Source of the DNA: an uncultured Pseudomonadales bacterium
GTDB taxonomy: Bacteria > Pseudomonadota > Gammaproteobacteria > Pseudomonadales > Cellvibrionaceae
Length of the DNA stretch: 64,000 nucleotides
Reading direction: 5' to 3'
NCBI GenBank assembly: GCA_947487765.1
Contig: CANKXO010000001.1
Coordinates: 1,178,001 to 1,242,000, forward strand
Shown: positions 33,311 to 46,741 of the stretch, one piece after another
Numbering within the stretch: position 1 is the first letter of the stretch
Layout of the letters: the number at the start of each line of letters is the position of its first letter
Notes under the pieces: model-generated
Databases searched by the model: none
Seen by the model: the letters and a program-made list of their open reading frames with translations, nothing else
Told to the model about the DNA's origin: nothing
Made by a program: the position numbers and the translations under genes

Positions 33311-33556
33311 TCATACTTCTATATCAATAGAAGGAGCATCAGGATCCTGCCTTCGATCTCTATTGCGACGAAGGTCAATGAGCGGCTTTATATTACGCTG
33401 ACGGCGATCCTTACCTCGACGTTTCTTCTTAGGCAACTCTTGATTCACTCGTTGTGCATCTTTATTAATTTCTGTTCCGGCGACTGCAGCATCACGCGAA
33501 GTTTTTTTAGTCTTCGGTGTGCTCACTGGAGGATGTAGTGGACCAATATTGATCAT
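33311..33556 (-). CDS. Small basic protein of unknown function, 81 aa
   Basis: I do not recognise a named family. It is very basic and has two copies of an Arg-rich motif (KRRGKDRRQRN and LRRNRDRRQDP) separated by a short hydrophobic link; the first half is rich in Thr, Ala, Lys and Pro and is probably disordered. It has no signal peptide. The start has a good ribosome binding site (CAGGAGGAAAT on the coding strand). It could bind nucleic acid or a membrane surface; that is a guess from composition. It lies between the catabolic operon and the chemoreceptor gene, same strand as the latter. Confidence 0.65.
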   Translation of the reverse strand: MINIGPLHPPVSTPKTKKTSRDAAVAGTEINKDAQRVNQELPKKKRRGKDRRQRNIKPLIDLRRNRDRRQDPDAPSIDIEV

Positions 33557-33670
33557 ATTTCCTCCTGAGAGCGTTTTACAATAGGTTTTTTGCTCTCATG
33601 TTGGTTACTAGGGGTTAATCTTTGTAACTCCAGTGGCTCTGTCAATAATATAGTCAATTTGATCATTTTA

Positions 33671-35317
33671 TCAACGTAATGCCCATTTTCTGGATTTACC
33701 TAAGGTCTTCTGGAGCTGGCCAGCCAGCTCATCAATAGAATGCTTAAAGTCTTTCTCTGCTTGTAAATTCAATGGATCTTGAGAATCAAACAACGAGAGC
33801 AGCTGTTTTACTTGTGCCTGGCTACCTTCAAGAGTACCAACTAACCGGCTGTACTCTGTACTTGTAGATTCTGATTCTTCCGTTAACTGCACAATAAAGG
33901 TTTGTAGTGATTCAATCGTTGTATAATCGATATTTTCTGGCTGACTATTTAGTGTTTCGATAATACTGTCGGTCACTACTTGCAACTCTTGAATCATCGA
34001 TTCAATGTCATTGGTAGAACGTTGTGTCTTAACGGCTAGCGCTCTCACTTCATCAGCAACGACTGCAAACCCTCTTCCTTGATCCCCTGCTCTTGCAGCC
34101 TCGATAGCTGCATTCAGCGCCAGTAAGTTTGTCTGTTCAGCAATCGATTTAATCACTGCAATAATTGTCGTTATTGAATGTGCCTTCTGAGTTAATTGAT
34201 TCACTGCGTCTTCTGATGCCGAGACAGTATTTACATCATGCTCTTCGTTAACTACCGATTTATCATCACCTTTGTTTCCTTGATCAAGCAAGGAAGACAT
34301 TAATTTTTTAATAGAATCAACCGTATTGCTTGCGTTGATGCTGCTGTCATAAGTGCTGCTGCTATCATCCTTAACATTTTTGCTCGAAATTACCTCTACA
34401 TCTAAGTCATTTTTAAGTTTTTGTATGGATTCAACAATTGGCGTAACCGTCTGCTTAGCCTGTTGTTTTTCTTCAAAAAAGTGATTACTCTTTTCTTTTA
34501 GGTTCTCTGCAACCTGCTCTACTAAACCACTACTTTCTTCCAAGTCATCAATCACTTGCTGCTGCTGAAATAATTGCTCTGTAACCACTTTAAATTCAAA
34601 TGCTATGGAATCATTAGCATTACCCATTTTTGTAGATGAGACTTGTTTTACATAATCAACCATCTGCTGATTAATACGTTTATAACGAACCGCTCCGTAT
34701 GCGCTTAATAATGCAATACCGAGTAATATAAATACTGATGGTAGCGTTAGATAATGAATATCCGCTTTAAGAGACGGTTTACTGTATGCTAAATCATCAA
34801 CTCGCTTTTTGATTGTCTTATCTAAATCAACAATAGCCTTGCTTAAAAACGCCTTGCTATCAATATAAACCGCTTCGCGGGCCTGAGCGTCTTGACTGAT
34901 TTTAGAAACATCGACAGTACCATCGACTATGTCGCCAACAACTTTTTCACTGAGCTTAAAATAGCGCTTAAAAATCTCATCGTTTATCTCAATTTCAGAG
35001 TTCGCTTTTAGGCTACTAATGAATTCATTAACTTTTTTATTCGCTTCAACTAAATAATCAGGCTGAATTTCAGCAGCACTTACCCTATAAAGCCAGTGAA
35101 TATGCTCAAATTGATTTTGATAACTTAGTAATGATTGCTGATATTCCAGTGCCTTTTGCAGAGGCAGAATATTTTTGCTCGTACTCTGCAGCTCTTGTTT
35201 TGAAAAAGATGGCTTTACTAGGAATTCAAATAATAGAAATGCACTAGCGCTAATAATCGCTATAACACTGATAGACCAGAATATATGTTGGGTTGAACCC
35301 CGCGTACGCATAAGCAA
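33671..35317 (-). CDS. Methyl-accepting chemotaxis protein
   Basis: A 548-residue transducer. Transmembrane helices at about 16-34 and 188-206 flank a ~150-residue periplasmic helical sensor. The cytoplasmic part has the conserved hairpin [35 protein letters not shown], so it can engage CheW/CheA. The sensor is not a recognisable CACHE or PAS domain and may be a four-helix bundle. The cytoplasmic domain is short and lacks an obvious complete HAMP region after the second helix (HAMP-like residues 207-240 are weak). The ligand is unknown. No che genes are nearby. Confidence 0.9.
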   Translation of the reverse strand: MLMRTRGSTQHIFWSISVIAIISASAFLLFEFLVKPSFSKQELQSTSKNILPLQKALEYQQSLLSYQNQFEHIHWLYRVSAAEIQPDYLVEANKKVNEFISSLKANSEIEINDEIFKRYFKLSEKVVGDIVDGTVDVSKISQDAQAREAVYIDSKAFLSKAIVDLDKTIKKRVDDLAYSKPSLKADIHYLTLPSVFILLGIALLSAYGAVRYKRINQQMVDYVKQVSSTKMGNANDSIAFEFKVVTEQLFQQQQVIDDLEESSGLVEQVAENLKEKSNHFFEEKQQAKQTVTPIVESIQKLKNDLDVEVISSKNVKDDSSSTYDSSINASNTVDSIKKLMSSLLDQGNKGDDKSVVNEEHDVNTVSASEDAVNQLTQKAHSITTIIAVIKSIAEQTNLLALNAAIEAARAGDQGRGFAVVADEVRALAVKTQRSTNDIESMIQELQVVTDSIIETLNSQPENIDYTTIESLQTFIVQLTEESESTSTEYSRLVGTLEGSQAQVKQLLSLFDSQDPLNLQAEKDFKHSIDELAGQLQKTLGKSRKWALR

Positions 35318-35414
35318 TCTGCCATTTCCTATTATTAGTTATAACGGCAGATAGAAGCTTTTTTTTAGTTTAAGTGATTAGAAATGTGAAGCAGAGCAAA
35401 AAGTTACTTTAAGT

Positions 35415-35864
35415 TTACATTGCAACCGCTTGAATTATATAACTTTTTATAGGAAGGCCTTGCTCTATCCAACCTTCAGTAAACCAACCGCCAATCATCC
35501 CCTCAGGAACATCAGATACTTGGGAAAACCCCTGCTTTTTCAAGTATCGCTGCACTTTTTCACTCCGAACACCACCGGCACAGATAAGAGCAATAGGCCT
35601 ACTTTTATCGCCATTAAGCAACTTTATTAGTTGCTTCTCTAATTGGTAAAGCCCTCCTTTTTGATGCATCGATATAGTAACTGCTTGCGGTGCAATACCC
35701 GTTTGCTCCCACTCCTGTACTGAGCGAATATCAATCAGCAATATTTCACCTTGAGATGACAATCTATGCGCATCTTGTACGGTTAGTTTATCGCCAGCGA
35801 GGGATTGTTGGCTTAACAGGATGCTAAAAAGGAGTAGAGAAAGGCTATAGTAAATGGTTTTCAT
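35415..35864 (-). CDS. Periplasmic single-domain rhodanese-like protein
   Basis: 149 residues with a cleavable signal (YYSLSLLLFSILLSQQSLA) and a rhodanese domain. The active-site loop is CAGGVRS, with the Cys at about residue 98, and the N-terminal LLIDIRSVQEWEQTGIA matches the CH2A motif. It can transfer sulfane sulfur or act as a persulfide carrier in the periplasm. Single gene, not in an evident operon with the chemoreceptor or cysG. Confidence 0.87.
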   Translation of the reverse strand: MKTIYYSLSLLLFSILLSQQSLAGDKLTVQDAHRLSSQGEILLIDIRSVQEWEQTGIAPQAVTISMHQKGGLYQLEKQLIKLLNGDKSRPIALICAGGVRSEKVQRYLKKQGFSQVSDVPEGMIGGWFTEGWIEQGLPIKSYIIQAVAM

Positions 35865-35994
35865 AACATTAATACATCAATATTTCATAGTAGCTGCCAT
35901 CTATATGCTATAGCTAGTGGCATTGTATAAGTTATGACTGTATTAACCTCTCGAAGTTTCTACTAAAACGTAAAAGTGTAAGGAATATTATTTA

Positions 35995-37392
35995 TTAAGC
36001 AGAAAACCAATCCAAACTATCATGTAAAGAGACTACACCACCGATAATCAATAGTGTCGGAGCATGAACATCTTTCTCTTTAATAATATCTGGGAGGTTT
36101 TTTAGCGTACCAACCAGTACTCTCTGGTCTGGAGTTGTACCCTTTTCAACCAAGGCAGCCGGTGTCCCAGCGTCGCGACCTTGCTCTATCAACTCACTAC
36201 AAATAGCCTCAAGATTTGTCAGCCCCATATAGAAAACCAAGGTCTGATGAGGGTCCATCAGTGATTCCCATGGTAAATCAATATCCCCCGATTTAGTATG
36301 ACCGGTGATAAAACGAACGGATTGAGCATGGTCTCTATGAGTTAAAGGAATACCAGAATAAGCCGCACAACCAGAAGCTGCCGTAATGCCGGGAACTACC
36401 TGAAAGGGAATATTATTTTCGGCAAGCAACTCAATTTCTTCGCCACCGCGACCGAAAATAAACGGGTCACCACCTTTTAAACGCAAAACTCGCTTTCCCT
36501 CTTTTGCCAAATCTACCAACAACTGGTTGATATTCTGTTGAGGTACTGCATGGTCTGCTCGCCGTTTGCCGACATAAATGCGCTCTGCATCGCGACGTAC
36601 CAAATTTAATACGCCATCACTGACCAAACGATCATGAAGAACAACATCTGCTTGCTGCATTAAACGCAATGCTTTAAATGTTAATAGGTCTGGATCACCC
36701 GGGCCGCCACCGACTAGGTAGACTTCACCAGCTAGTGTTTTATTCGTAATACTTTCTTGCTCAGCAAGTGTTAAGAGGCTTCGAATAGCCTGCTCTGCTT
36801 CATCCAATCTGCCCGAATACGCTTTTTCAGCAATAGGACCATTAAACACTTTTTCCCAAAAGCGTAACTGTTGATCTCCTGGTTTTAATTTTTGCTTCAC
36901 CTCAGGCCTAAATTTGCTGGCTATTTTAGCGAGCGTCCCATAGGCCGATGGGAACATCACTTCAAGCCTTGAACGAATTTGACGTATTTGCATTGGAGCT
37001 TCGCCACCACTGCTAATAGCAATCATTATCGGGGATCGATCAACGATAGCCGGAGTAATAATACTGCAAAGATCAGGTGCATCAACAACATTAACGGGTA
37101 TGTCTTTCGCCTGTGCCAACTCAGAAACCTTGCGGTTAACGTCTTTATCATCAGTGGCGCAGATTATTATGCTGGCTAGGTCAATATCGCTTTCTTCAAA
37201 CTCACGAAAAAAGCACTCTCCCTGACTTTTCTCTACGAGTGCTTTCATCTCGTCAGTCATATAGGGAGAAACAGTAATTAACCTAGCGCCCGCTTTAGCA
37301 ATTAATCGTGCTTTACGAGTAGCAATACTACCACCACCAACAAACAAGCAGGTTCGACCTTTAAGGTCGAAAAAGAATGGCATAAAATCCAT
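35995..37392 (-). CDS. cysG: Siroheme synthase (multifunctional)
   Basis: A 465-residue fused CysG, the usual length. The N-terminal CysG-A half has [17 protein letters not shown] (NAD binding) for precorrin-2 dehydrogenase and ferrochelatase. The C-terminal CysG-B half has [25 protein letters not shown] and [13 protein letters not shown], the uroporphyrinogen-III methyltransferase (SUMT) signature. It makes siroheme for sulfite and nitrite reductases from uroporphyrinogen III. The gene follows serS on the same strand, as in Pseudomonas; a 17-bp inverted repeat in the gap suggests independent transcription. Confidence 0.95.
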   Translation of the reverse strand: MDFMPFFFDLKGRTCLFVGGGSIATRKARLIAKAGARLITVSPYMTDEMKALVEKSQGECFFREFEESDIDLASIIICATDDKDVNRKVSELAQAKDIPVNVVDAPDLCSIITPAIVDRSPIMIAISSGGEAPMQIRQIRSRLEVMFPSAYGTLAKIASKFRPEVKQKLKPGDQQLRFWEKVFNGPIAEKAYSGRLDEAEQAIRSLLTLAEQESITNKTLAGEVYLVGGGPGDPDLLTFKALRLMQQADVVLHDRLVSDGVLNLVRRDAERIYVGKRRADHAVPQQNINQLLVDLAKEGKRVLRLKGGDPFIFGRGGEEIELLAENNIPFQVVPGITAASGCAAYSGIPLTHRDHAQSVRFITGHTKSGDIDLPWESLMDPHQTLVFYMGLTNLEAICSELIEQGRDAGTPAALVEKGTTPDQRVLVGTLKNLPDIIKEKDVHAPTLLIIGGVVSLHDSLDWFSA

Positions 37393-37437
37393 AGAGAATA
37401 ACTTTTAAGTGAAGAATGTATAAAAACGATTTTCTGC

Positions 37438-37481
37438 GTAACATTATATTAGGTGTACATGCATACCTAATATAACGTTAC
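37438..37481 (-). terminator. Probable serS terminator / inverted repeat before cysG
   Basis: GTAACATTATATTAGGT (37438-37454) and ACCTAATATAACGTTAC (37465-37481) form a 17-bp inverted repeat with one mismatch and a 10-nt loop, between the serS stop and cysG start on the minus strand. A TTTTTA stretch follows about 13 nt downstream. Confidence 0.6.
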
Positions 37482-37489
37482 ATCTAACG

Positions 37490-38773
<1,284 letters not shown>

Positions 38774-38859
38774 TTATTCCAATTAACTTAATACTTTGTT
38801 TTCTATTGAGATTGATTAACGACAATAATCAAGACGTTATCAGATAGCACATAACTCGC

Positions 38860-39009
38860 TTATGCTGCTATTTGATAACGTTCTGATTTAACTGAGACCG
38901 TGTGTTTTTTGTGCTTATATTCACCGCGTTTTGATGCTTTCTTTTTGTCTTTAAAGACAACTGATTTATTAAATTTTCTCGCATGTTTTGCGACAAAGTT
39001 ATTCTTCAT
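38860..39009 (-). CDS. DUF7230-type small basic protein, 49 aa
   Basis: Starts MKNNFVAKHARKFNKSVVFKDKKKASKRG and is almost entirely lysine, arginine and histidine in the C-terminal half. This pattern (MKNNFVAKHARKFN...KDRKK) is that of a small uncharacterised gammaproteobacterial family recognised as DUF7230. The frame extends upstream to 39093 but that part runs into crcB and has no support; AGGAT precedes the chosen ATG. It is highly basic, so a ribosomal or nucleic-acid-binding role is plausible, unproven. Confidence 0.7.
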   Translation of the reverse strand: MKNNFVAKHARKFNKSVVFKDKKKASKRGEYKHKKHTVSVKSERYQIAA

Positions 39010-39041
39010 ATCATGTATCCTACTCAGTAAAAATAGATAAA

Positions 39042-39413
39042 TTACAATAAGCGCTGTGTTAATAAAATAGTACTCGCTGCACACAACAAACAAGCAAGCA
39101 CTGAACTAATAATATAAATAACCGCTGTCGATAACTGGCCATTCTGCCAAAGAATAAAGCCATCTAAAGCAAATGTTGAAAAAGTGGTAAGAGCACCTAA
39201 AAAACCAACGACAATAAAAGGGCGCCATGCTTCAGCAACAATCCCCTTTTCTATAATAAGCACATAGAAAAAACCAATTAATGCAGAACCGATAACATTG
39301 GCAACCAACGTTGCCCAGGGAAATTCGCCGCTCACAGAAGGAATGAGTTGCGCAATACCGAAACGCCCCATTGCACCTAGTGCACCACCTAAAGCCACAG
39401 CCAACCAAACCAT
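39042..39413 (-). CDS. crcB: Fluoride exporter CrcB (Fluc)
   Basis: A 123-residue four-helix membrane protein: GGALGAMGRFGIAQL, the conserved Asn in VANVIGSALIGFF, and the TFSTFALDG motif of the Fluc pore. The dimeric channel lets fluoride out of the cytoplasm. It is 6 bp after rarA and so co-transcribed; no fluoride riboswitch precedes it. Confidence 0.93.
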   Translation of the reverse strand: MVWLAVALGGALGAMGRFGIAQLIPSVSGEFPWATLVANVIGSALIGFFYVLIIEKGIVAEAWRPFIVVGFLGALTTFSTFALDGFILWQNGQLSTAVIYIISSVLACLLCAASTILLTQRLL

Positions 39414-39419
39414 TAAACA

Positions 39420-40814
39420 TTAACCTTTTTGGTTATTGGGTTTGATATCAATCGACTTTTTAGATAATGGATAACGTTGTTGACTACTTTGTACATCTCG
39501 TTCACGTAAATAAGTAAGCTTTTCTCTAATTTTCAATTCTAGCCCGCGCTCTACCGGAAAATAATATTGCTTATCAGCAATTTCTTCTGGAAAATAATTT
39601 TCTCCGGGTGCATAGGCTTCAGGTTCATCATGAGCATAACGATATTCTGCACCATAATCCAATTGCTTCATTAACTGTGTCGGCGCATTACGCAAATGCA
39701 CAGGTACATCATAATCTGGCAATACCGCAATATCTGACTTTACAGAATTGAACGCATTATACACGGCATTGCTCTTCGGTGCGGCTGCCAGATAAACAAC
39801 TGCCTGACCGATAGCCAACTCGCCCTCTGGACTACCAAGGCGCTCTTGTGTATCCCAGGCATTAAGGCTTATTTGCAATGCCCGAGGGTCAGCATTGCCA
39901 ATATCTTCTATTGCCATGCGCACCACTCGACGAGCGATATAAAGTGGATCACAGCCACCATCCAACATTCGCATGCACCAATAGAGTGCCGCATCAGGGG
40001 AAGAACCGCGTACTGATTTGTGCAAAGCGGATATTTGCTCATAGAAAATATCGCCGCCTTTATCAAAACGGCGCACATCACCACCAATCACTTCTGCAAC
40101 TGAGTCTTTGGTAATACATTGGTCGACGGAGAGATCACTGGCAATTTCCAACAAATTTAATGCTCTACGTGCATCACCATTCGCTGCAGTGGCTAATAAT
40201 GAGAGCGCTTCTTCATCACAGACTAGATTTTGACTCCCTAGCCCCTTCTCTTTGTCGGTTAAGGCACGATGCAACAGTGATTCAATATCCGTATCACTTA
40301 GATTACGTAATACATAAACACGACAGCGGGATAAAAGTGCATTATTTAACTCAAAGGAAGGGTTTTCTGTAGTGGCTCCAATAAAGGTAACGGTGCCATT
40401 TTCAACATAAGGTAAAAATGCATCTTGTTGAGATTTATTAAAGCGATGAACTTCATCAATAAATAAGATGGTTCGTTTTGCCTTTCCAGTCCCATTTTGC
40501 AAATGATATTCAGCATTACTCACAGCCTGACGAATATCTTTAACCCCGGCCATAACGGCAGATAATGTTTCAAAATGCGCATCAATTAGATGAGCTAGTA
40601 ATTTAGCAAGCGACGTCTTCCCAACACCTGGCGGTCCCCAAAATATCATCGAGTGTATCTGTCCTTTATCGATCACATCTCGAAGTGGCTTGCCCTCACC
40701 TAATAGGTGCTGCTGACCAATATATTCATCCAGATTTTGTGGTCGCAATCGAGCTGCCAAAGGCATGTATGATGCCTTTTGAAAATCTGACTCTTGAGCA
40801 AAGAGGTCGTCCAT
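39420..40814 (-). CDS. rarA: Replication-associated recombination protein RarA (MgsA)
   Basis: 464 residues, an AAA+ ATPase of the clamp-loader group. Walker A is [14 protein letters not shown], Walker B is LFIDEVHRF, sensor 1 is [11 protein letters not shown], and the arginine finger is [10 protein letters not shown]. The C-terminal ~180 residues are the tetramerisation and lid domain. It acts at stalled replication forks. The first ATG (40814) follows the lolA stop codon (TGA) after 3 nt, so the genes are tightly coupled: ftsK, lolA, rarA, crcB run in the same direction. Confidence 0.94.
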   Translation of the reverse strand: MDDLFAQESDFQKASYMPLAARLRPQNLDEYIGQQHLLGEGKPLRDVIDKGQIHSMIFWGPPGVGKTSLAKLLAHLIDAHFETLSAVMAGVKDIRQAVSNAEYHLQNGTGKAKRTILFIDEVHRFNKSQQDAFLPYVENGTVTFIGATTENPSFELNNALLSRCRVYVLRNLSDTDIESLLHRALTDKEKGLGSQNLVCDEEALSLLATAANGDARRALNLLEIASDLSVDQCITKDSVAEVIGGDVRRFDKGGDIFYEQISALHKSVRGSSPDAALYWCMRMLDGGCDPLYIARRVVRMAIEDIGNADPRALQISLNAWDTQERLGSPEGELAIGQAVVYLAAAPKSNAVYNAFNSVKSDIAVLPDYDVPVHLRNAPTQLMKQLDYGAEYRYAHDEPEAYAPGENYFPEEIADKQYYFPVERGLELKIREKLTYLRERDVQSSQQRYPLSKKSIDIKPNNQKG

Positions 40815-40817
40815 CAA

Positions 40818-41450
40818 TCAGGACTCGTTAATCAGTATATCAACCCCTTCCGGTGGTTCGAACTGAAAAAACTTATCGACAATAGGCTGGTTAATTTCGA
40901 AATTACCAAAGGTAAATGTTGTTGTTTGCTCTAAACTATCTCTTATCAGCATACTGGTGAGCACTTCATCAACAAATATCAATTCCAACTGCGTAAACGT
41001 TCCACCGGGCTGTTTGGGTATTAATGTAAAGCGACTATTTTCAGTAGATAATTGTTGAACATCGTAATTTTCCGTAATTTTTCCTACATTACCACTTAAT
41101 AAAAGTGCCGGCGATTGCTCTATGCTTTGGGTATAAGGACGAATAGTCACCTGTTCCAGGTCAGGATCATACAGCCAAACTTTGGATAAATTTGATACTA
41201 ACAATTGTGGAAAAGGTTGTTGAGTTTCCCAACGAAAATACCCCGGTGATTTGACGGTAAAGATGCCTGATGATTCTTGAATAAGCTCTCCTTTCGCATC
41301 AACTAGGGTTTGCTCAAAATTGCCTTGAGCTGTTTTATAATCCTTCAACAAGTTAGCAAGATCTTGCGTATCGTCAGCAATAGCACTAACTGCGAATAAA
41401 TTTGCTGCCAACACAATACTTGTTGTAAAAATAGTGAATAATTTTCTCAT
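40818..41450 (-). CDS. lolA: Outer-membrane lipoprotein carrier protein
   Basis: A 210-residue periplasmic chaperone with a signal peptide (FTTSIVLAANLFAVSAIA). LLKDYKTAQGNFEQTL, GIFTVKSPGYFRWET and KVWLYDPDLEQVTIRPY match LolA. It carries lipoproteins from LolCDE to LolB. Position between ftsK and rarA is conserved in gammaproteobacteria. Confidence 0.93.
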   Translation of the reverse strand: MRKLFTIFTTSIVLAANLFAVSAIADDTQDLANLLKDYKTAQGNFEQTLVDAKGELIQESSGIFTVKSPGYFRWETQQPFPQLLVSNLSKVWLYDPDLEQVTIRPYTQSIEQSPALLLSGNVGKITENYDVQQLSTENSRFTLIPKQPGGTFTQLELIFVDEVLTSMLIRDSLEQTTTFTFGNFEINQPIVDKFFQFEPPEGVDILINES

Positions 41451-41487
41451 AGCATATTCGTCAAAAGACTCTGATTAAATTTTACTG

Positions 41488-43839
41488 TTAATGCCGCGGT
41501 GGAGGTGGCGCTAATACTTCTCGAGAACCATTATGCCCCGCCTCACTGATAACCCCAGCAGCTTCCATTGTTTCAACTAACCTTGCTGCACGGTTATAAC
41601 CGATACGCAGTTTGCGTTGCACTGACGATATCGATGCTTTACGCGATTCAGTGACAAAAGCAACGGCTTCATCATAAAGCGCATCCCCTTCATCATTACC
41701 ATTATCATCATCTCCTCCTGTTGACAGCCCTGGGACAGGAATATTGTTCGTGCTCTCATCAACGACACCATCTAAATAATTTGGTTCGCCCCGGCGCTTC
41801 CAATCGGCAACCACTTTGTGCACTTCATGGTCATCCACAAAAGCACCGTGAACCCGAGTGGGTACGTTGGTACCTGAAGGCAAATACAGCATATCACCAT
41901 GACCTAACAATTGATCGGCCCCACCTTGATCGAGAATAGTACGAGAATCAATTTTAGAAGAGACTTGAAAAGCAATACGCGAAGGCACATTGGCTTTAAT
42001 CAAACCAGTAATGACATCAACTGATGGACGCTGGGTTGCCAACATTAAGTGAATGCCTGCTGCCCGTGCTTTTTGCGCAATACGAGCAATCAATTGCTCT
42101 ACTTTTTTTCCGACGATCATCATCATATCGGCAAATTCATCGATGACAACAACAATTGCGGGCAAGGTTTCTAACAATGGCGCTGTTGCAACTGCTTCAC
42201 CTGCGACAAACTCTTCTTCCGGTCGCCATAGTGGGTCTGATAAGGGTTCACCCTTTTTAATCGCATCTTCAACTTTACGGTTATAACCTGCAAGATTTCT
42301 CACCCCTAATGCAGCCATTAATTTATAACGTCGCTCCATTTCGCCAACACACCAACGCAAACCATTGGATGCATCTTTCATATCAGTAATAACAGGCGTT
42401 AAAAGATGTGGAATACCTTCATACACAGAAAGCTCCAACATTTTGGGATCAACGAGTATTAAACGAACATCTTTCGGTGTCGATTTATAAAGCATACTCA
42501 AAATCATGACATTAATACCAACAGATTTACCCGAGCCGGTGGTACCTGCAACAAGCAAGTGTGGCATTTTAGCTAAATCGGCAACGATTGGTTGTCCGGC
42601 AATATCATGACCCAATGCTAATGTTAGTGGTGATTTCGACTGTTCATAAACATCTGATGCAATCACTTCACTCAAGCGAACCATTTCTCTATGCTCATTG
42701 GGAATTTCTATTCCCATTACCGTTTTACCAGGAATAACTTCAACAACTCGAACACTGACAACAGCCATGGATCGAGCCAAGTCTTTCGCTAAATTAGTAA
42801 TACGACTTGCTTTCACACCAGGAGCTGGTTGAATTTCAAAGCGTGTAACGACAGGCCCTGGCAATACAGAAACAACTTCGGCAGTCACACCAAAGTCCTG
42901 CAATTTTAACTCAAGCAATCGTGACATTGCCTCTAACGATTCTTCAGAAAAACCTTTATCGTTAGAATGATCACTTGGATCTAACAGATTAACTGGCGGT
43001 AACTCACCAGTAACTGGCGTATCAAATAATGTGGTTTGCTTTTCTTTTTCGATACGCTGACTAGGTTTTGGTTTAGGAACAGGCTTTGAAATTGTCGGCG
43101 GTATGCGCTGCTTATTTTTCTCTAGCTGCTTTGAGATATTTTCTTTGCGAGATTGTACGGTCGATAGCACTTCTTTCTGCTCAGCTTTATGCTGACGATA
43201 GGCTGTAAATTTTTCTCCCATCCATCGAAATAGATTTAACGTTGTATAGCCAATGGTATCCATTAATAATAGCCACGATAAATCGGTAAATATTGTGATC
43301 CCAAATAATCCCATCGACATCAATAACAAATTAGCGCCGACAAAACCAAAAGCGCTTTCAACAGCATCTGCAACGGATATACCTAAGACACCGCCATCGG
43401 ACACCGGTAGATTTGTGCTCTGCTCAATTTCTTGAAGAGAAACCAAACCTGTGCCAGCAATAATAACTAGAACCAGACCAACAATACGGACAAGAAACAT
43501 CAAGCCATCAAAAGGAACAGCACGATTTCTTTCCATAAAAACGCGCCACACCCGATAGGCAATCATCAATGGAAACAAATAAGCTAAGTAACCAAAAGAG
43601 GAAAAAAATACATCCGCTAACCAAGCACCTACTCGTCCTCCGGTATTTTGAATTTCGTTAATCGCATCAGAACTACTGGCCCACCAACTAGGGTCCTTAG
43701 GTGAATAAGATAACAGTACTAACAATAAATAAACACACAGCAGTAACCAGCCGATTAAGGCACCCTCTTTAACAATACGCATCAGTGCGTTCTGTACCGG
43801 CGATAGTTCATTCACAGTTTTATTGGTAGTCGATTTCAA
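41488..43839 (-). CDS. ftsK: DNA translocase FtsK
   Basis: 783 residues. Four N-terminal transmembrane segments (about 30-190) anchor it at the septum; a relatively short linker (about 215-290, Lys/Pro/Gln-rich) is followed by the alpha-beta motor domains with Walker A GTTGSGKS near residue 435 and the Walker B region [12 protein letters not shown]. The C-terminal gamma winged helix ([42 protein letters not shown]) reads KOPS and contacts XerD. Coordinates chromosome dimer resolution with division. First gene of ftsK-lolA-rarA-crcB; divergent from trxB. Confidence 0.96.
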   Translation of the reverse strand: MKSTTNKTVNELSPVQNALMRIVKEGALIGWLLLCVYLLLVLLSYSPKDPSWWASSSDAINEIQNTGGRVGAWLADVFFSSFGYLAYLFPLMIAYRVWRVFMERNRAVPFDGLMFLVRIVGLVLVIIAGTGLVSLQEIEQSTNLPVSDGGVLGISVADAVESAFGFVGANLLLMSMGLFGITIFTDLSWLLLMDTIGYTTLNLFRWMGEKFTAYRQHKAEQKEVLSTVQSRKENISKQLEKNKQRIPPTISKPVPKPKPSQRIEKEKQTTLFDTPVTGELPPVNLLDPSDHSNDKGFSEESLEAMSRLLELKLQDFGVTAEVVSVLPGPVVTRFEIQPAPGVKASRITNLAKDLARSMAVVSVRVVEVIPGKTVMGIEIPNEHREMVRLSEVIASDVYEQSKSPLTLALGHDIAGQPIVADLAKMPHLLVAGTTGSGKSVGINVMILSMLYKSTPKDVRLILVDPKMLELSVYEGIPHLLTPVITDMKDASNGLRWCVGEMERRYKLMAALGVRNLAGYNRKVEDAIKKGEPLSDPLWRPEEEFVAGEAVATAPLLETLPAIVVVIDEFADMMMIVGKKVEQLIARIAQKARAAGIHLMLATQRPSVDVITGLIKANVPSRIAFQVSSKIDSRTILDQGGADQLLGHGDMLYLPSGTNVPTRVHGAFVDDHEVHKVVADWKRRGEPNYLDGVVDESTNNIPVPGLSTGGDDDNGNDEGDALYDEAVAFVTESRKASISSVQRKLRIGYNRAARLVETMEAAGVISEAGHNGSREVLAPPPPRH

Positions 43840-45080
<1,241 letters not shown>

Positions 45081-45132
45081 ATTTTATTATTATTCAATAG
45101 CTTACAGGATTAAGTTAAAGTAAAAAAACACA

Positions 45133-45882
45133 ATGAAACTACCTTGGCTTGATACGACAACGCCTGAATTTCCACCAACAAATCAGGCGCTTTCAGAGCC
45201 TAATGGTTTATTAGCAGCAGGCGGTCAGTTAACACCTGACTGGCTGCTAGCCGCCTATAAGCGAGGGATATTTCCTTGGTTTAACGAGGGAGACCCAATT
45301 CTCTGGTGGACGCCATCACCTCGCATGGTGCTATACCCACATCAACTCCATATAAGCCGAAGTTTACGCAAAGCACTTAAACAAGGAGGCTTTAGCGTGA
45401 CAATCAACAAAGATTTTAGCGAAGCCTTAAAAGCCTGCTCAGAGCCTCGCAGAGACACTACAGGCACTCCTGGCACTTGGATTACCCCTGCAATGATAAA
45501 AGCTTATGAAGAGTTACATATGGCAGGCTACGCTCACTCTGTAGAAGTATGGCGAGATAACAACCTCATTGGGGGACTTTATGGTATAGCACTTGGGAAC
45601 GTGTTTTTTGGTGAATCCATGTTCAGCAAGGCGACCAACGGTTCAAAAATAGCGATTGCGCATCTAGTCGAACTGTTAAAACAATGGCAATATAAGCTCG
45701 TTGACTGCCAAGTGTACAATGATCACCTTAGCAGCTTGGGGGCTATTGAGATTGATCGACATACTTTTGAACAGACACTTGGCAATCATATAGGCTCAAT
45801 AAACCTTCAGACGAAGGGTAATCAGTGGAGTTCGCAAGATATTACACTCCCTGCATCACATTGGCGTATTGATACTGAGTAA
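45133..45882 (+). CDS. aat: Leucyl/phenylalanyl-tRNA--protein transferase
   Basis: 249 residues. NGLLAAGGQLTPDWLLAAYKRGIFPWFNEGDPILWWTPSPRMVL is the signature of Aat; GLYGIALGNVFFGESMFSKATNGSKIA forms the acyltransferase core. It adds Leu or Phe to proteins with N-terminal Arg or Lys, making them ClpS/ClpAP substrates. 52 bp after trxB, 28 bp before bpt. Confidence 0.95.
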   Translation: MKLPWLDTTTPEFPPTNQALSEPNGLLAAGGQLTPDWLLAAYKRGIFPWFNEGDPILWWTPSPRMVLYPHQLHISRSLRKALKQGGFSVTINKDFSEALKACSEPRRDTTGTPGTWITPAMIKAYEELHMAGYAHSVEVWRDNNLIGGLYGIALGNVFFGESMFSKATNGSKIAIAHLVELLKQWQYKLVDCQVYNDHLSSLGAIEIDRHTFEQTLGNHIGSINLQTKGNQWSSQDITLPASHWRIDTE

Positions 45883-45910
45883 GAATATGGGACAAGACCA
45901 TTGACCTCTT

Positions 45911-46660
45911 ATGAGCAACCTAGATGAAAAGATCAATACCGTTGAAGAAACTATTAGTGAACTAGAGTCCCTACAGTTTTTTCAAACACAGCCTCATAAA
46001 TGCAGCTATTTGTCTGAACAAAGCGCTGCAACAGTCTTTTTGAATCCAAAACAAGTCATCGATAAGGCGCTGTACTCCCAATTATCAGAATATGGCTTTC
46101 GCCGTAGCGGTAAACATATATACAAACCACTTTGTAAGAACTGCACAGCCTGTATTCCTATTCGTGTCCCTGTAGAGCTATTCAAACCTAATCGACAACA
46201 AAAGCGTGCCTGGAAACGCAACCAGGACTTATCCAGCCATATAGCCTCTTCTATTGATACTGACGAGCACTACGCTTTATATGAACGTTATATCAATCAG
46301 CGACATGCGGATGGTGATATGTACCCCCCCTCTCGCGAGCAATTCCAAAGCTTTCTCACCAACGAATGGAATTCAACACGTTATTATGAATTCCGCGATA
46401 AAGGAAAATTAATTGCACTATCAGTTGCGGATATTATGGATAATGGTATTTCAGCCGTTTATACCTATTTTGATCCAGATGAAAGCAAACGCAGCCTAGG
46501 CACATATTCCGTATTATTCTTGATTGAGCAAGCCAAACAACAGCAACTACCTGCTGTTTATTTAGGCTATTGGATCAAGTCTTCTCCCAAAATGAACTAT
46601 AAATCAGCTTATCGACCTCTGGAAATTCAGGATGGTACGAAATGGCTACTGGTTTTATAG
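45911..46660 (+). CDS. bpt: Aspartate/glutamate leucyltransferase (Bpt, formerly Ate)
   Basis: 249 residues. The N-terminal FFQTQPHKCSYL and KHIYKPLCKNCTACIPIRVPV carry the conserved cysteines of the arginyl/leucyl-transferase family; TYFDPDESKRSLGTYSVLFLIEQA and YWIKSSPKMNYKSAYRPLE are the C-terminal catalytic motifs. Bacterial Bpt transfers Leu to N-terminal Asp or Glu, feeding the same ClpS pathway as Aat. Confidence 0.94.
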   Translation: MSNLDEKINTVEETISELESLQFFQTQPHKCSYLSEQSAATVFLNPKQVIDKALYSQLSEYGFRRSGKHIYKPLCKNCTACIPIRVPVELFKPNRQQKRAWKRNQDLSSHIASSIDTDEHYALYERYINQRHADGDMYPPSREQFQSFLTNEWNSTRYYEFRDKGKLIALSVADIMDNGISAVYTYFDPDESKRSLGTYSVLFLIEQAKQQQLPAVYLGYWIKSSPKMNYKSAYRPLEIQDGTKWLLVL

Positions 46661-46669
46661 CCTTCGCTC

Positions 46670-46698
46670 TTGGCGCACAGACAAAATTCAGGCACAAT
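46670..46698 (+). promoter_or_regulatory. Candidate infA promoter
   Basis: TTGGCG (46670-46675), 17-nt spacer, CACAAT (46693-46698). A purine-rich GAGAGGG lies about 10 nt before the ATG. The -10 element is weak, so the call is tentative; transcription from bpt could also reach infA. Confidence 0.35.
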
Positions 46699-46741
46699 GC
46701 AGCGCTCATTTATAAGGGTCCTATGAGAGGGTTTGTGCCGG

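Noticed and set aside
36979-37179. Plus-strand ORF inside cysG
   Set aside because: It lies wholly antisense to the well-supported cysG reading frame, with no ribosome binding site and no recognisable domain; the same reasoning removes the other ORFs nested within strong genes (for example inside cti, rarA, ftsK, idh and batB).
38820-39420. Fluoride riboswitch for crcB
   Set aside because: crcB begins 6 bp after the rarA stop, leaving no room for an aptamer; it is read from the upstream operon.
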